Shown: positions 19,458-28,821 of the stretch, piece by piece
Position numbering within the stretch: the first letter of the stretch is position 1
Layout of the letters: every line of letters starts with the position of its first letter
Assembly: GCA_945861875.1 (NCBI GenBank)
Contig: CAMAWC010000003.1
Span: 1-64,000 of the forward strand
Source: Bordetella parapertussis
GTDB taxonomy: Bacteria; Pseudomonadota; Gammaproteobacteria; Burkholderiales; SG8-39
DNA length: 64,000 bases
Direction of reading: 5' to 3'
Notes under the pieces: generated by a model
Database searches by the model: none
Seen by the model: only the letters and a program-made list of their open reading frames with translations
What the model was told of the DNA's origin: nothing
Program-made: the position numbers and the translations under genes

Positions 19458-19965
19458 TCAGGGTACGCGCGTGACCGGCGGCAGCTTGTATGTTCCCCAT
19501 CCAGCAACTCCTTTTTCGGCGGGTAGATACGCGCGGTCAGGTTAAACGGCCCGCTAGGCGGGGTTGGTAGAAGCCAGTTCGACTCATTGTACGCGCCCGG
19601 AGAGGTCACCTGCACGTAAAGATCGAACGATTCGTCGGCATTCTGCGTGAAAGGCATGGACGACAGAACACAGTAGGGGTTGATTGAATTGCGGATGTAA
19701 AAGTTCTCGCGATACGGTGAGATCGACCAGACGGTGGAACCCGAGGGTGGCAGTTGCACCTTGGGGAAGCGGATGGCCTACCTGCAGGCGGCGTCGAGAG
19801 CCTGGCCCTTGCCGTCGGCAAATGCCCTGGGGTAGAGGGAATCGTCCGGGGTCAGCGCACCCAGTCCGGCATGGGCGATGAAGGCGCGGGTGTTGTAATC
19901 GGTACCGTGGCGGCCGAGGTTGGTCGGCATTTGCAGCCGATTGTGTCGGGCGGACGCGGCGCGGA
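19458..19965 (-). pseudogene. DUF1254/DUF1214 protein remnant with TAG stop, frameshift and missing 5' part
   Basis: NLGRHGTDYNTRAFIAHAGLGALTPDDSLYPRAFADGKGQALDAACR*AIRFPKVQLPPSGSTVWSISPYRENFYIRNSINPY..., then DG and TYKLPPVTRVP* in another frame. Confidence 0.8.
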
Positions 19966-19980
19966 CGCCTCGGCGTGGTG

Positions 19981-20154
19981 CTAGACGGCGGGCTTGACCT
20001 CGGCGTTGGCGGGCGGTGGGGCATCGCCGGCCTGGGCGTCACCGGCGAGCGGATCTTCGGCGGCTCCTTGTTTTTTGCGCAGCTTTTCTTCCTTCTTGGC
20101 CTTCTTGGCCATTTCTCTCTGGCGTTTGGCGAAATCGTAGTTGGGCTTGGCCAA
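19981..20154 (-). CDS. Small highly charged protein (57 aa)
   Basis: TTG start; MAKPNYDFAKRQREMAKKAKKEEKLRKKQGAAEDPLAGDAQAGDAPPPANAEVKPAV; below ORF track cutoff. Confidence 0.75.
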   Translation of the reverse strand: MAKPNYDFAKRQREMAKKAKKEEKLRKKQGAAEDPLAGDAQAGDAPPPANAEVKPAV

Positions 20155-20205
20155 TTTGTGTGTCCTTTTGTCGAGTGGCAGGGGTAACAGGCCTAGGGTA
20201 ACCGC

Positions 20206-20238
20206 TTTTGCCCCTTAGCGCACCCGACCGGGGCAAAA
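20206..20238. terminator. Possible hairpin terminator
   Basis: TTTTGCCCC ... GGGGCAAAA inverted repeat downstream of 20255..20884 stop. Confidence 0.5.
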
Positions 20239-20254
20239 AGGGCGCTGATTTGCG

Positions 20255-20884
20255 CTAGTTGCGCATCAGCGGGTTGGGCGTGGGCTCCTCGAGCTTGCGC
20301 AGGGTGTTTTTGTCGGTGTGGTGGAACAACGCGTCCTTGCCGGCGATCTTGAGCACGGTGTCCTGGTCGTAGCTCCAACTGCCGTCCTTGTGCACATCAA
20401 CCTGGATGCGAAACGACTCGGTGCGAAAAGCATGGTCGAGAAAAGGGTTGGACAGCGTGCCGTAGTGCGGCGAACCGAATTCGCAGGTCAGCTCAAAACT
20501 GCTGGCGTCGGCGGCGGCACGACCGGCGGCCATCGCCACCTGGCCGCGCGGGATGGCCAGGGTGTGGATGATGGTTTGCGTCGCCGGCTCCCACAGCCAG
20601 TAGCCGACCTGGTCGTGAAAGGTCTTGACCTCGTTCGGCTTGGTGATATGCAGGTGGTAGCGCAGGCCGTAAAACAGCTGCGGGCCGTTGGTCTGCGGGT
20701 CTATGGGTTGCAACTCGTAGCGCTCGACGTAGGCTTGTTTTTCCGGACCGAAGGATTCCGGATGCACGTCAAGGCCGCGTGTGCTCTGCCACACGCCGGC
20801 GAGGGCGCGCAGCGGGCCGAGATTTTTGAGCGTATCGGGATCGATCTCGGGTTCAGTGTAAATGTCGGCGGGAAAATCGGACAT
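20255..20884 (-). CDS. Heme-binding beta-barrel/FABP-like (DUF1794) protein
   Basis: LGPLRALAGVWQSTRG...YVERYELQPIDPQTNGPQLFYGLRY. Confidence 0.8.
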   Translation of the reverse strand: MSDFPADIYTEPEIDPDTLKNLGPLRALAGVWQSTRGLDVHPESFGPEKQAYVERYELQPIDPQTNGPQLFYGLRYHLHITKPNEVKTFHDQVGYWLWEPATQTIIHTLAIPRGQVAMAAGRAAADASSFELTCEFGSPHYGTLSNPFLDHAFRTESFRIQVDVHKDGSWSYDQDTVLKIAGKDALFHHTDKNTLRKLEEPTPNPLMRN

Positions 20885-21015
20885 GCGGGGCTCCAGCTTA
20901 TTGACGGGTGGAAGGGGTCGCTCATTGTAAATCCGTAATTTGTGCGTCGGTGCGCGCAAAAGAGGTGGCCGGCAAGGCGTGCCAGATACCAATGGCACTT
21001 CCTTAAGCAAGCGGC

Positions 21016-21112
21016 TGTCATTCCGGGGCCGCAAAGCGGAACCCCGAATCCATGGGGTTCGTCGCTCAGGTACAAATCCAACCCCATCGATCCCCGCTTT
21101 CGCGGGGATGAC
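21016..21112. repeat. Dispersed REP-like inverted repeat
   Basis: gtcattccggggccgcaaagcggaaccccgaatcc ... gatccccgctttcgcggggatgacg. Confidence 0.8.
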
Positions 21113-21184
21113 GATAAACCGGAGGGGCGAAAAATATCAAGCAAGTGCCAATTCCGCCAGGTGAGACCTTCCAGCTTATGGAGT

Positions 21185-22600
21185 TCAGGCTGCGAGGGGC
21201 GGCAGGCGCTTATGCCAGTCGGTGACACGCTGGTAGGCGTCACCGGCGCGCAGCAGCAGGGCTTCGGTAAAAGGCTTGCCGACGAGCTGGAAGCTCACCG
21301 GTAATGCATCGACAAAGCCACAGGGCACGGCCAGCGCCGGCAGGCCGAGGTAGTTGATGCCGCGCGTGCAGTGGGTTATGGCGCCGATCTTGGCCGCGAT
21401 GGCAGCCGGGTCGCCGGCGGTGGTTTCTGCTATCGAGGGCACAGGTATGGATAGCGTCGGCAGGTGCAGCAGGTCGGCGCCTTGCATTGCGCTGGCGACA
21501 TACTCGGCGGCGATTTTGGCGCGCAGCGACAAGGCCTCGGTGTAGCGCGTGGCCGGGTAGTAAAGTCCGGGCTCGATGCGGCTCCTGACCTGGTCGGCAT
21601 AATCGTCCGGGCGTGTCGCCAGCCAGTTGCGGTGGATGCTCGCCGCCTCGACCGTCATCACCACGATCATCAGCGCGTTGATGAGGGCCATGTCCGGCAC
21701 CCTGGTGGTGACGGTTTTGGCGCCCAGGTCGCGCAGTGCGGTGAGCGAGTCATCCAGCGCTTTTTTTACCCCGGGCGTGACGTGCTCATAGTAGTAATTG
21801 CCGGGCACGGCGATGGTCAGGTTTTTCAGGTGGCCGTTGAGCTGGGAGGCATAGTCGGGCACCGGCATGTGCGAGGCGGTGGGATCGGCGATGTCCGCCC
21901 CGGCGATGACCTGCATGATACGGGCGCAGTCGCGCGCCGTTTGCGCCAGTGACCCGATGCAGTCGAGTGACCAGGACAGCGGCATGGCATTGGCGCGGCT
22001 GACGCGCGACCAGGTCGGCTTGAGCCCGGTGAGTCCGCACATCGCCGCCGGGTGGCGGATTGAGCCGCCGGTATCCGAACCCAGTGAAGCGCTGATGAGC
22101 CGCGCGGCGACGGCGGCGCCCGATCCGCTGGAGGACCCGCCGGTGACGTGGGCGGTGTTCCACGGGTTGCGCGCGTGGCCGTAGGGCTCGTTGTAGCCGG
22201 TGGGCGAGAGCGCGAACTCGGCCATGTGCAGGGTGCCCAGGTCGAGCGCACCGGCGGCATCAAGGCGATTGAGTACCGTCGCGGTGGCCTGCGGCACGAA
22301 GCCCTGGCGAATTTTTGAACCGCCGGCGCAGGGGCGGCCCCTTCGGTAGAACAAATCCTTGTGCGCCAGCGGCACGCCGTGCAGCAGGCCGAGCGGCTTG
22401 CCGGCTTTACGCGCGGCGTCGGCCTTGTCGGCGGCGGTGAGGGCTTGTTCTTCCTCGATCAGGACCACGGCATTGAGTTTTGGTCCGATGGCCTTCAGGC
22501 GCGCGAGGCTGGCTTCGGTGGCGGCGCGCGAACTGATCTCGCCCCTGGCGATGGCCTCGGCCAGTTCGCTCAGCGACAACAGGTATGGCGCGGCGCTCAT
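21185..22600 (-). CDS. Amidase signature family protein (AtzF/GatA-like)
   Basis: GVPLAHKDLFYRRG, TGGSSSGSGAAVAARLISASLGSDTGGSIRHPAAMCGLTGLKPT. Confidence 0.95.
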   Translation of the reverse strand: MSAAPYLLSLSELAEAIARGEISSRAATEASLARLKAIGPKLNAVVLIEEEQALTAADKADAARKAGKPLGLLHGVPLAHKDLFYRRGRPCAGGSKIRQGFVPQATATVLNRLDAAGALDLGTLHMAEFALSPTGYNEPYGHARNPWNTAHVTGGSSSGSGAAVAARLISASLGSDTGGSIRHPAAMCGLTGLKPTWSRVSRANAMPLSWSLDCIGSLAQTARDCARIMQVIAGADIADPTASHMPVPDYASQLNGHLKNLTIAVPGNYYYEHVTPGVKKALDDSLTALRDLGAKTVTTRVPDMALINALMIVVMTVEAASIHRNWLATRPDDYADQVRSRIEPGLYYPATRYTEALSLRAKIAAEYVASAMQGADLLHLPTLSIPVPSIAETTAGDPAAIAAKIGAITHCTRGINYLGLPALAVPCGFVDALPVSFQLVGKPFTEALLLRAGDAYQRVTDWHKRLPPLAA

Positions 22601-22800
22601 GGCTTGTGGCCTTCGAGCCAGGCGACAAAATCAGCGGGGCTGTCGTCCATGCGCAGTCGTTCGCGCGCGGCCTTGGCGATGATGGCGTTGTTGGCTTCGA
22701 CCAGCGGCCGTGTGCGTGCGACGCGCTCTGGTGGCAGTTCCAGTTGTTGCAGCGCCGAGGCGATATCGCCGGGGGTGGCATCTTGTATGAGTTTGCTCAT
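22597..22800 (-). CDS. DUF4089/AtzG-like small protein
   Basis: 67 aa, SALQQLELPPERVARTRPLVEANNAI; ATGA overlap with downstream amidase. Confidence 0.8.
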   Translation of the reverse strand: MSKLIQDATPGDIASALQQLELPPERVARTRPLVEANNAIIAKAARERLRMDDSPADFVAWLEGHKP

Positions 22801-22802
22801 GG

Positions 22803-23714
22803 TCAGCTTCCTGGAATGACGCCCGGCGGCAGCGCCAGGCAGTGGTTGGCAATGTCGCCTGGTCTGGTCCACCACACGCGGCCGGCGAGCGGATGCTTCA
22901 CGCAGTGTTGCAACGCGCGGCGCAAGGCCCGGATGCGAAAGGGCTGGCCGAACACATAGGGATGGACGGACACGTTCATGACCAGCGGATGGCGCGCGCT
23001 TTGTTCGACGATTTCATCGAATTGCGCAACGACCATGTCGTAGAACACTTCGGCGCTCCATTTGCGATGGATGATGGCCTGTGCGTCGTCGGTTTCTATC
23101 GGGTAGGGCACCACCAGGATCGGACCGGCGCGCGTGCGCATCCACACCGGCTGGTCGTCCATGGGCCAGTCCATCAGGTAGGTATAACCCAGTTCCTTGA
23201 GCAGGTCGGGCGTATGCGCGGTTTCGTAGGCGCCGGCGCCCATCCATCCCCTGGGCGGACTGCCTTCGTGCCGGGTAATGGTCTCGGTGACTTCGCGCAG
23301 CAGGTGTTCTTCGTCGGGCTGCCACAGGCCGCGCAGGTTCTCGGCATTGGTCCGGCCATGCGCTATGAGTTCGTCGCCGCGCCTGCGTATGGCATCGGTG
23401 ATCTGCGGAGCGTAGTCGTAAATAAGGCTGTTGGTAGCGTGTCCGGCGGGCAGTTCCAGCTCGTCAAGGAGGTCAAACAACCGCCAGATGCCGATGCGGT
23501 TGCCGTAGTCGCGCCAGGAATAATTGCGATGCGTCTGCGGCTCGCCGGTCTTGGCCGGGTCATGGCCCATGCCGGCACCGAAGGCAAACCATTCGATGTT
23601 GGTGGTGACGGTGAACGCAAGGCGTTTGCCGTCCGGCCAGGAATAGTCTTGGCGCTCGGTCAGCGGAAGGAAATCGTAGCGATCGTGCCGGGGTAGGAGG
23701 GGTTTGTCGCTCAT
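22803..23714 (-). CDS. Polysaccharide deacetylase family protein (PuuE-like), paralog 1
   Basis: RLAFTVTTNIEWFAFGAG, NYSWRDYGNRIGIWRLFDLLDELELPA, GRTNAENL, GYTYLMDWPMDDQP; start MSDKPLL. Confidence 0.9.
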   Translation of the reverse strand: MSDKPLLPRHDRYDFLPLTERQDYSWPDGKRLAFTVTTNIEWFAFGAGMGHDPAKTGEPQTHRNYSWRDYGNRIGIWRLFDLLDELELPAGHATNSLIYDYAPQITDAIRRRGDELIAHGRTNAENLRGLWQPDEEHLLREVTETITRHEGSPPRGWMGAGAYETAHTPDLLKELGYTYLMDWPMDDQPVWMRTRAGPILVVPYPIETDDAQAIIHRKWSAEVFYDMVVAQFDEIVEQSARHPLVMNVSVHPYVFGQPFRIRALRRALQHCVKHPLAGRVWWTRPGDIANHCLALPPGVIPGS

Positions 23715-24994
23715 TTGCCCGGAGCGCAACCCCAAAGATCCAGCAGCACGCTCGCCCCCGGCACAAACATCGTGTCGGCAACCCCGATTGCGCTAAAGGG
23801 CAGGCCGGCTTCGCGCAGGTCCGCGTCCCAGGCCATGTAAGCGCCGTGAAAGCCGGCGAGGTCGGTATGAAAGTGCAGCGCGCGCACGATTTGCGACAAA
23901 TCGCTGCCGGCGGCGGCAAAGATGGTATTGGCCTTGGTGAGGATGTCTGTCATCTGGGCGCGACTGCTGTGGTGGAAATACGGCGCGCCGGGCTGCACCT
24001 GCGCGGATGGCGCGAGGCCATTCTTGTCTATGGCCATCAGTCCGGCGACGAACAACAGGCCGTCGAAGGTGCACGCGGGCAGCATGCCTTCAGCGATGAG
24101 TGCCACATCGCAGGTCACATCCTTCACGCGCGCGCTTGCCGATGCGTGCGCCGCGATGAGATTCACTTCGATGGTCGCATCGATGGTGCCGAAGGCCGGA
24201 TGTGCGACCGGGACGATGGTGGTGGGCGGGATGCGCTTGCCAAAGCACTGCGCCCAGCTTAGCAAAAAGGCCGGCAGGTCTTCCGGGTGGCTCAGGTAGA
24301 CCTGCGCCTTGAGCACCAAGTCCGGATGGCTGCCCGCGGCCTCGAGCGCGGGCAACAGGCGTTTCCTGAACAGGTATTCGGTCTCGAGTTTGATGCGTGT
24401 GCCGTTCCACTGCTGGCCGGCGGGCGGCTGCGCTTCGGCGGCGATGTTGCCCGCGACGTCGCGCGCCAGTTGCCCGGCGACGAACACCATGTCACCGACG
24501 CGTATGCAGGGCGCATAGCCCGAGCTCTGCGGCGCATTGAGGTCGGCCTTGATGCGTTCGACGGTGTAGCCGCTGGCTGCGGTGGCGGCCATGACTTGCA
24601 CATCCATGGCGGCGTCGCAATTGAGCAGGCCGCCGACAATAATGGATGTGCTGGGCGCGACCTGGCCGGCGAGTGCCTGCTTGCGCACGACATGGTAAGG
24701 GTCAACCGAACGCGGGTCGGGGTAATACTGGTCCAGGCGCGCGACGCGTGACATTGCGCTGCCGGCCGTGTTGAGGTGCGCGGCCATGGCCTCGAATATG
24801 TGTTCCGCCTCGCGCTGCGCCTTGGGGGGCGCGTCAAGCGGACGGCCGGACTTGAGCACGGCCGGATCCATCAGGCCGTTGGCGAGAGTGGCGCGCAGGC
24901 CGCTGCCGAACACCCAGTTGCCGGCGCGCACAAAAGGCGCATGGACGATGTCGCCGTTGCCGTAACGGGTTTTTCCGAAGCGCTCTATGCTCAT
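23711..24994 (-). CDS. Triple-domain RidA (YjgF/YER057c/UK114) protein
   Basis: Three successive RidA-like units; MVFVAGQLARD, LFVAGLMAIDKNG, YYPDPRSVDPYHVVRKQ, YLSHPEDLPAFLLSW. Confidence 0.8.
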   Translation of the reverse strand: MSIERFGKTRYGNGDIVHAPFVRAGNWVFGSGLRATLANGLMDPAVLKSGRPLDAPPKAQREAEHIFEAMAAHLNTAGSAMSRVARLDQYYPDPRSVDPYHVVRKQALAGQVAPSTSIIVGGLLNCDAAMDVQVMAATAASGYTVERIKADLNAPQSSGYAPCIRVGDMVFVAGQLARDVAGNIAAEAQPPAGQQWNGTRIKLETEYLFRKRLLPALEAAGSHPDLVLKAQVYLSHPEDLPAFLLSWAQCFGKRIPPTTIVPVAHPAFGTIDATIEVNLIAAHASASARVKDVTCDVALIAEGMLPACTFDGLLFVAGLMAIDKNGLAPSAQVQPGAPYFHHSSRAQMTDILTKANTIFAAAGSDLSQIVRALHFHTDLAGFHGAYMAWDADLREAGLPFSAIGVADTMFVPGASVLLDLWGCAPGK

Positions 24995-25008
24995 GCCTGT
25001 TTCCTTGC

Positions 25009-25968
25009 TTAATCTATCTTGGCACCGGTTTCCTTGATCAGGCGCGCCCACAAATCGCGGTCGCCGCGGAAAAAGGCGCCGAACTCCGCGGGCGTGGAGC
25101 CGATTTGCTCGATGGCGGCGTTGCTCATGTAGGACCTGACCGCGGGGGCCTTTAGCGCCGCGTTCAATTCGCGGTTGAGTTTGTCGATGATGGGGGCTGG
25201 TGTGCCCTTTGGCGCCAGGATGCCCATCCAGATGTAGGCTTCGTAGCCCTTGAAACCGGATTCAGCGAGGGTGGGCACCTCGGGCAGCAGCGGCGAGCGC
25301 GTCGCGCCGCTGACCGCCAGTGCGCGCAGTTTGCCTTCCTTGATATGGCTGATCATCGCCGCGAGGCCGGGCATCGCCGTCTGGATTTGCCCGCCCAGCA
25401 GGTCGGTGGTGACGCCGCCGCTGCCCTTGTAAGGCACGTGCGTCATCTTCAGGTCACCGATGGAATTCATCAGCGCCATGAACAGGTGTTGCGCGCTGCC
25501 GTTGCCCGAGGACCCGTAATTGACCTTGCCCGGATTGGCTTTGACGTAGGCGACGAACTCGCGGATGGTCTTGGCCGGCACCGACGGATGCACCAGCAGC
25601 ACCGCCTGCTCGCGTCCGAGCAGCGAAATCGGCAGGAAGTCGTCGACCGGATTGTGCGTCAGGTTGTTGTACAGCGAGACGCTGATGGCGTTGGGATTGG
25701 ATGCGAGCAGCAGTGTGTAGCCGTCGGCTGGGGCCTTGACCACTTCGGCACTGCCTATCATCGCGCCCTGTCCGGGCTTGTTCTCGACCACCATCTGGTG
25801 GCCGACCTGTTTGGAGAACTCCTGGGCGATGACGCGCATCGGTCCGTCGGAGGAGCCGCCTGCGCCGTAGGGAACAACGAGGCGTATGGGCCGGTTCGGA
25901 TAGTCCTGGGCCTGTACGGTGGCGCTGAACAAGGCGAGGGTGAGCAATGTGAAGCCGAGGCGTTTCAT
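25009..25968 (-). CDS. TTT substrate-binding protein (Bug/TctC family)
   Basis: QDYPNRPIRLVVPYGAGGSSD, THVPYKGSGGV. Confidence 0.93.
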   Translation of the reverse strand: MKRLGFTLLTLALFSATVQAQDYPNRPIRLVVPYGAGGSSDGPMRVIAQEFSKQVGHQMVVENKPGQGAMIGSAEVVKAPADGYTLLLASNPNAISVSLYNNLTHNPVDDFLPISLLGREQAVLLVHPSVPAKTIREFVAYVKANPGKVNYGSSGNGSAQHLFMALMNSIGDLKMTHVPYKGSGGVTTDLLGGQIQTAMPGLAAMISHIKEGKLRALAVSGATRSPLLPEVPTLAESGFKGYEAYIWMGILAPKGTPAPIIDKLNRELNAALKAPAVRSYMSNAAIEQIGSTPAEFGAFFRGDRDLWARLIKETGAKID

Positions 25969-25981
25969 GGTGGTTCTCCTG

Positions 25982-26893
25982 TCAGCTTCCGGGAATGATG
26001 CCCGGGGGCAAGGTAAGGCAGTGATCGGCGATCTCGTGCGGTTTGCACCACCAGACGCGGCCGGCCTTGGCGTGCTCGACGCAATGCTGGAAGGCGCGGC
26101 GGATCATGCGCAGGCGAAAGGGCTGGCCGAACACATACGGATGGATGGACACGTTCAGCACCAGCGGATGGCGTTCCGATTGCTCGATCATTTCATCGAA
26201 TTGCTCGGTAATCATGTCGCAAAAGCTCTCGGCGTCACCCTTGCGGTGGATAACGTGCTGCGAATCATTGAGCTCGATCGGGTAGGGCACCGACAGGATG
26301 GGGCCGGCGCGCGTGCGCAACCACACCGGCTGGTCGTCCATGGGCCAGTCCATGAGGTAGGTGTAGCCCAGTTCCTTCAACAGGTCGGGGGTGTTGCCGG
26401 TCTCGTAGGCGCCAGAGCCCATCCAGCCCTTGGGCGCCCTGCCTTCATGTTTGGTGATGGTATCGGTGACTTCGCCCAGGATGCGCTCCTCGTCCGGCTG
26501 CCACAGTCCCTTGAGGTTCTCGGCGTTGCTGCGGCCATGGGCGACGATTTCGTCACCGCGCTTGCGAATGAAGTCGGTGATTTGCGGCGCGTACTGGTAG
26601 ATGAGGCTGTTGGTGTTGTGGCCGGCGGGCAGTTTCAGCTCGTCAAGGAGCTCAAACAGCCGCCAGATGCCGATGCGGTTGCCGTAATCACGCCAGGAAT
26701 AGTTGCGATGCGTCTGCGGCTCACCGGTCTTGGCCGGGTCGTGCCCAAGGCCCGCGCCAAAGGCGAACCATTCGATATTGGTGGTGATGGTGAAGGCGAG
26801 GCGTTTTCCGCCCGGCCAGGAGTAGTCCTTGCGCTCCGGTAACGGGATGTAGTCGTAGCGCGTGTGCTGGGGGAGGAGGGGTTTGGTGCTCAT
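25982..26893 (-). CDS. Polysaccharide deacetylase family protein (PuuE-like), paralog 2
   Basis: Near-identical motifs to 22803..23714; start MSTKPLL. Confidence 0.9.
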   Translation of the reverse strand: MSTKPLLPQHTRYDYIPLPERKDYSWPGGKRLAFTITTNIEWFAFGAGLGHDPAKTGEPQTHRNYSWRDYGNRIGIWRLFELLDELKLPAGHNTNSLIYQYAPQITDFIRKRGDEIVAHGRSNAENLKGLWQPDEERILGEVTDTITKHEGRAPKGWMGSGAYETGNTPDLLKELGYTYLMDWPMDDQPVWLRTRAGPILSVPYPIELNDSQHVIHRKGDAESFCDMITEQFDEMIEQSERHPLVLNVSIHPYVFGQPFRLRMIRRAFQHCVEHAKAGRVWWCKPHEIADHCLTLPPGIIPGS

Positions 26894-26944
26894 GGAATAG
26901 GTCTTCACTAAACGATAGTCGAATCTGGGCAAACCAAGAAACTA

Positions 26945-27022
26945 CCGTCATTCCCGCGAAAGCGGGAATCCATTTTTCTCTGCCAAAAGACCCCATGGAT
27001 CCCCGCTTTCGCGGGGATGACG
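26945..27022. repeat. Dispersed REP-like inverted repeat
   Basis: cgtcattcccgcgaaagcgggaatcc ... ggatccccgctttcgcggggatgacg. Confidence 0.85.
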
Positions 27023-27049
27023 AATTTCTCAGGGATGTACGTGTTGAGT

Positions 27050-28036
27050 TTATTCCACCTTTGCGCCAGACGCCTTGACCACCGGCGCGAGCATGGAGAT
27101 TTCCTTGCTCAGCATGGCTGCAAACGCCTCGGGTGTGGTGGCGATTGGGTCGGCGCCGAGGTTGTCGAAGACCCGCTTGATTTCCTCGCTGGCGATGACC
27201 TTGGCGAATTCGGCGTTAAGTTTGCGCACGATCGCCGGGTCCATGCCTTTGGGGCCGAGGATGCCGTTATAGAGCACCACCTCAAAATTAGCGACGCCCG
27301 CCTCGCCCATGGTCGGCACATCGGGTGCGGCGGCGACGCGCTTGGGCGTGGTTACGGCGAGGGCGCGCAGCTTGCCGGCCTTGGCGTTGGACACCGCCGG
27401 CGGCATGGTGGAGAACACGAAGGCCACTTCATTGCCGAGGATGGCCTGGGTCGCCGGGTTGCTTCCTTTGTAAGGCACGTGCACAACGTCAATGCCCTGG
27501 CCGGCTTTGAACATCTCGCCCGCCAGGTGCAGGATGGTACCGTTGCCGGATGAACCATAGGAGAACTTGCCCGGTTGCGATTTCATCAGCGCGGCGAGCT
27601 CCTTGACGGTTTTGGCCGATGAGGACGGATGCACCACCAGCATCAGCGGCGTCGAGGCGAACAGCGCAATGGGGGTGAAATCCTTGATCGAGTCGTAGGG
27701 CAGCTTGGGGTAGAGGCTGGCATTGATGGCGTGGGTGGTGATGTCCTGCAGCCAGATGGTGTAGCCGTCGGGGGCGGCCTTGGAAACAATATCCCCGGCG
27801 ATGGTGGTGCCGGCGCCGGGCTTGTTCTCGACAAACACGCTTTGCCCGATCGTAGTGGACATCTTGGCGGCAATCGCACGCGCCAGCACGTCGGAAATGC
27901 CGCCGGCGGCAAAGCCGACAACCATTTTGATCGGCTGTTTCGGGTAGTCGGCCTGGGCCCGGGCGTGGCCGATGCAGGTGGCAAGTATTGCGCCTGACAG
28001 CAGGACCGAGGAAAGGACGCGTCGTTTGCGATTCAT
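27050..28036 (-). CDS. TTT substrate-binding protein (Bug/TctC family)
   Basis: ADYPKQPIKMVVGFAAGGISD, VVHVPYKGSNPA. Confidence 0.93.
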   Translation of the reverse strand: MNRKRRVLSSVLLSGAILATCIGHARAQADYPKQPIKMVVGFAAGGISDVLARAIAAKMSTTIGQSVFVENKPGAGTTIAGDIVSKAAPDGYTIWLQDITTHAINASLYPKLPYDSIKDFTPIALFASTPLMLVVHPSSSAKTVKELAALMKSQPGKFSYGSSGNGTILHLAGEMFKAGQGIDVVHVPYKGSNPATQAILGNEVAFVFSTMPPAVSNAKAGKLRALAVTTPKRVAAAPDVPTMGEAGVANFEVVLYNGILGPKGMDPAIVRKLNAEFAKVIASEEIKRVFDNLGADPIATTPEAFAAMLSKEISMLAPVVKASGAKVE

Positions 28037-28113
28037 GGCGGGCTCCGAAAATGTAAGAAGTGGTAAAGAAGTACACCGGCGCGCCGTGCGCACCGCATCG
28101 AACCGGGTCGGTG

Positions 28114-28821
28114 CTATTTCACACCCAGAAAGCGCTGCATGGTGGCGCGGTCGTTGCGCAGTACGTCGGCGCCGCCGTGCCAGACAATGCCGCCTGTCTC
28201 AAGTATGTAGACCTCGTCGGCGACCGCCAGGGCGCTGTAGAGGTTTTGTTCCACCAGCAGGATGGCAAGGCCGGTCTGCTTGAGTTGCGTGATGATGCCC
28301 TCGAGGTGCTGCACCATCACCGGGGCGAGGCCTTCCGAGGGCTCGTCCATCAGCAGCAGCGTCGGGTTGAGCATCAGCGCGCGTCCGACGGCAAGCATCT
28401 GGCGCTCGCCGCCCGAGAGCTGGTTGCCGCGATGGTGGCGCCGTTCGCCAAGGCGAGGGAACATGGCAAAAATGCGCTCCACCGTCCATTCGTGGCTGTC
28501 GGCGCCGCGCGATTCGACCATGGTCAGGTGCTCGGTGACGCTGAGCGAGGCGAACAGCCGGCGGCCCTGCGGCACCAGGCCGATGCGCTCGCGCGCGATG
28601 GCATGCGGCGTGAGACCGCGCAACTCCTTGCCAAGGTACTTGACGCTGCCCTGGGTGACCTGCGGCGAGGTGAAATTCATGATCGAGCGGATCAGCGTGG
28701 TCTTGCCCATGCCGTTGCGGCCGAGCAGGGCGACGACGCGGCTGGCCGGCACGTCGAGCGACACGCCGTGCAGGATGTGCGCGTCGCCGTACTTGCTGTG
28801 CAGGTCGCGTATTTCAAGCAT
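28114..28821 (-). CDS. livF: Branched-chain amino acid/amide ABC transporter ATP-binding protein LivF
   Basis: LLGRNGMGKTTLIRSIM, LSGGERQMLAVGRALMLNPTLLLMDEPSEGLAP. Confidence 0.93.
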   Translation of the reverse strand: MLEIRDLHSKYGDAHILHGVSLDVPASRVVALLGRNGMGKTTLIRSIMNFTSPQVTQGSVKYLGKELRGLTPHAIARERIGLVPQGRRLFASLSVTEHLTMVESRGADSHEWTVERIFAMFPRLGERRHHRGNQLSGGERQMLAVGRALMLNPTLLLMDEPSEGLAPVMVQHLEGIITQLKQTGLAILLVEQNLYSALAVADEVYILETGGIVWHGGADVLRNDRATMQRFLGVK

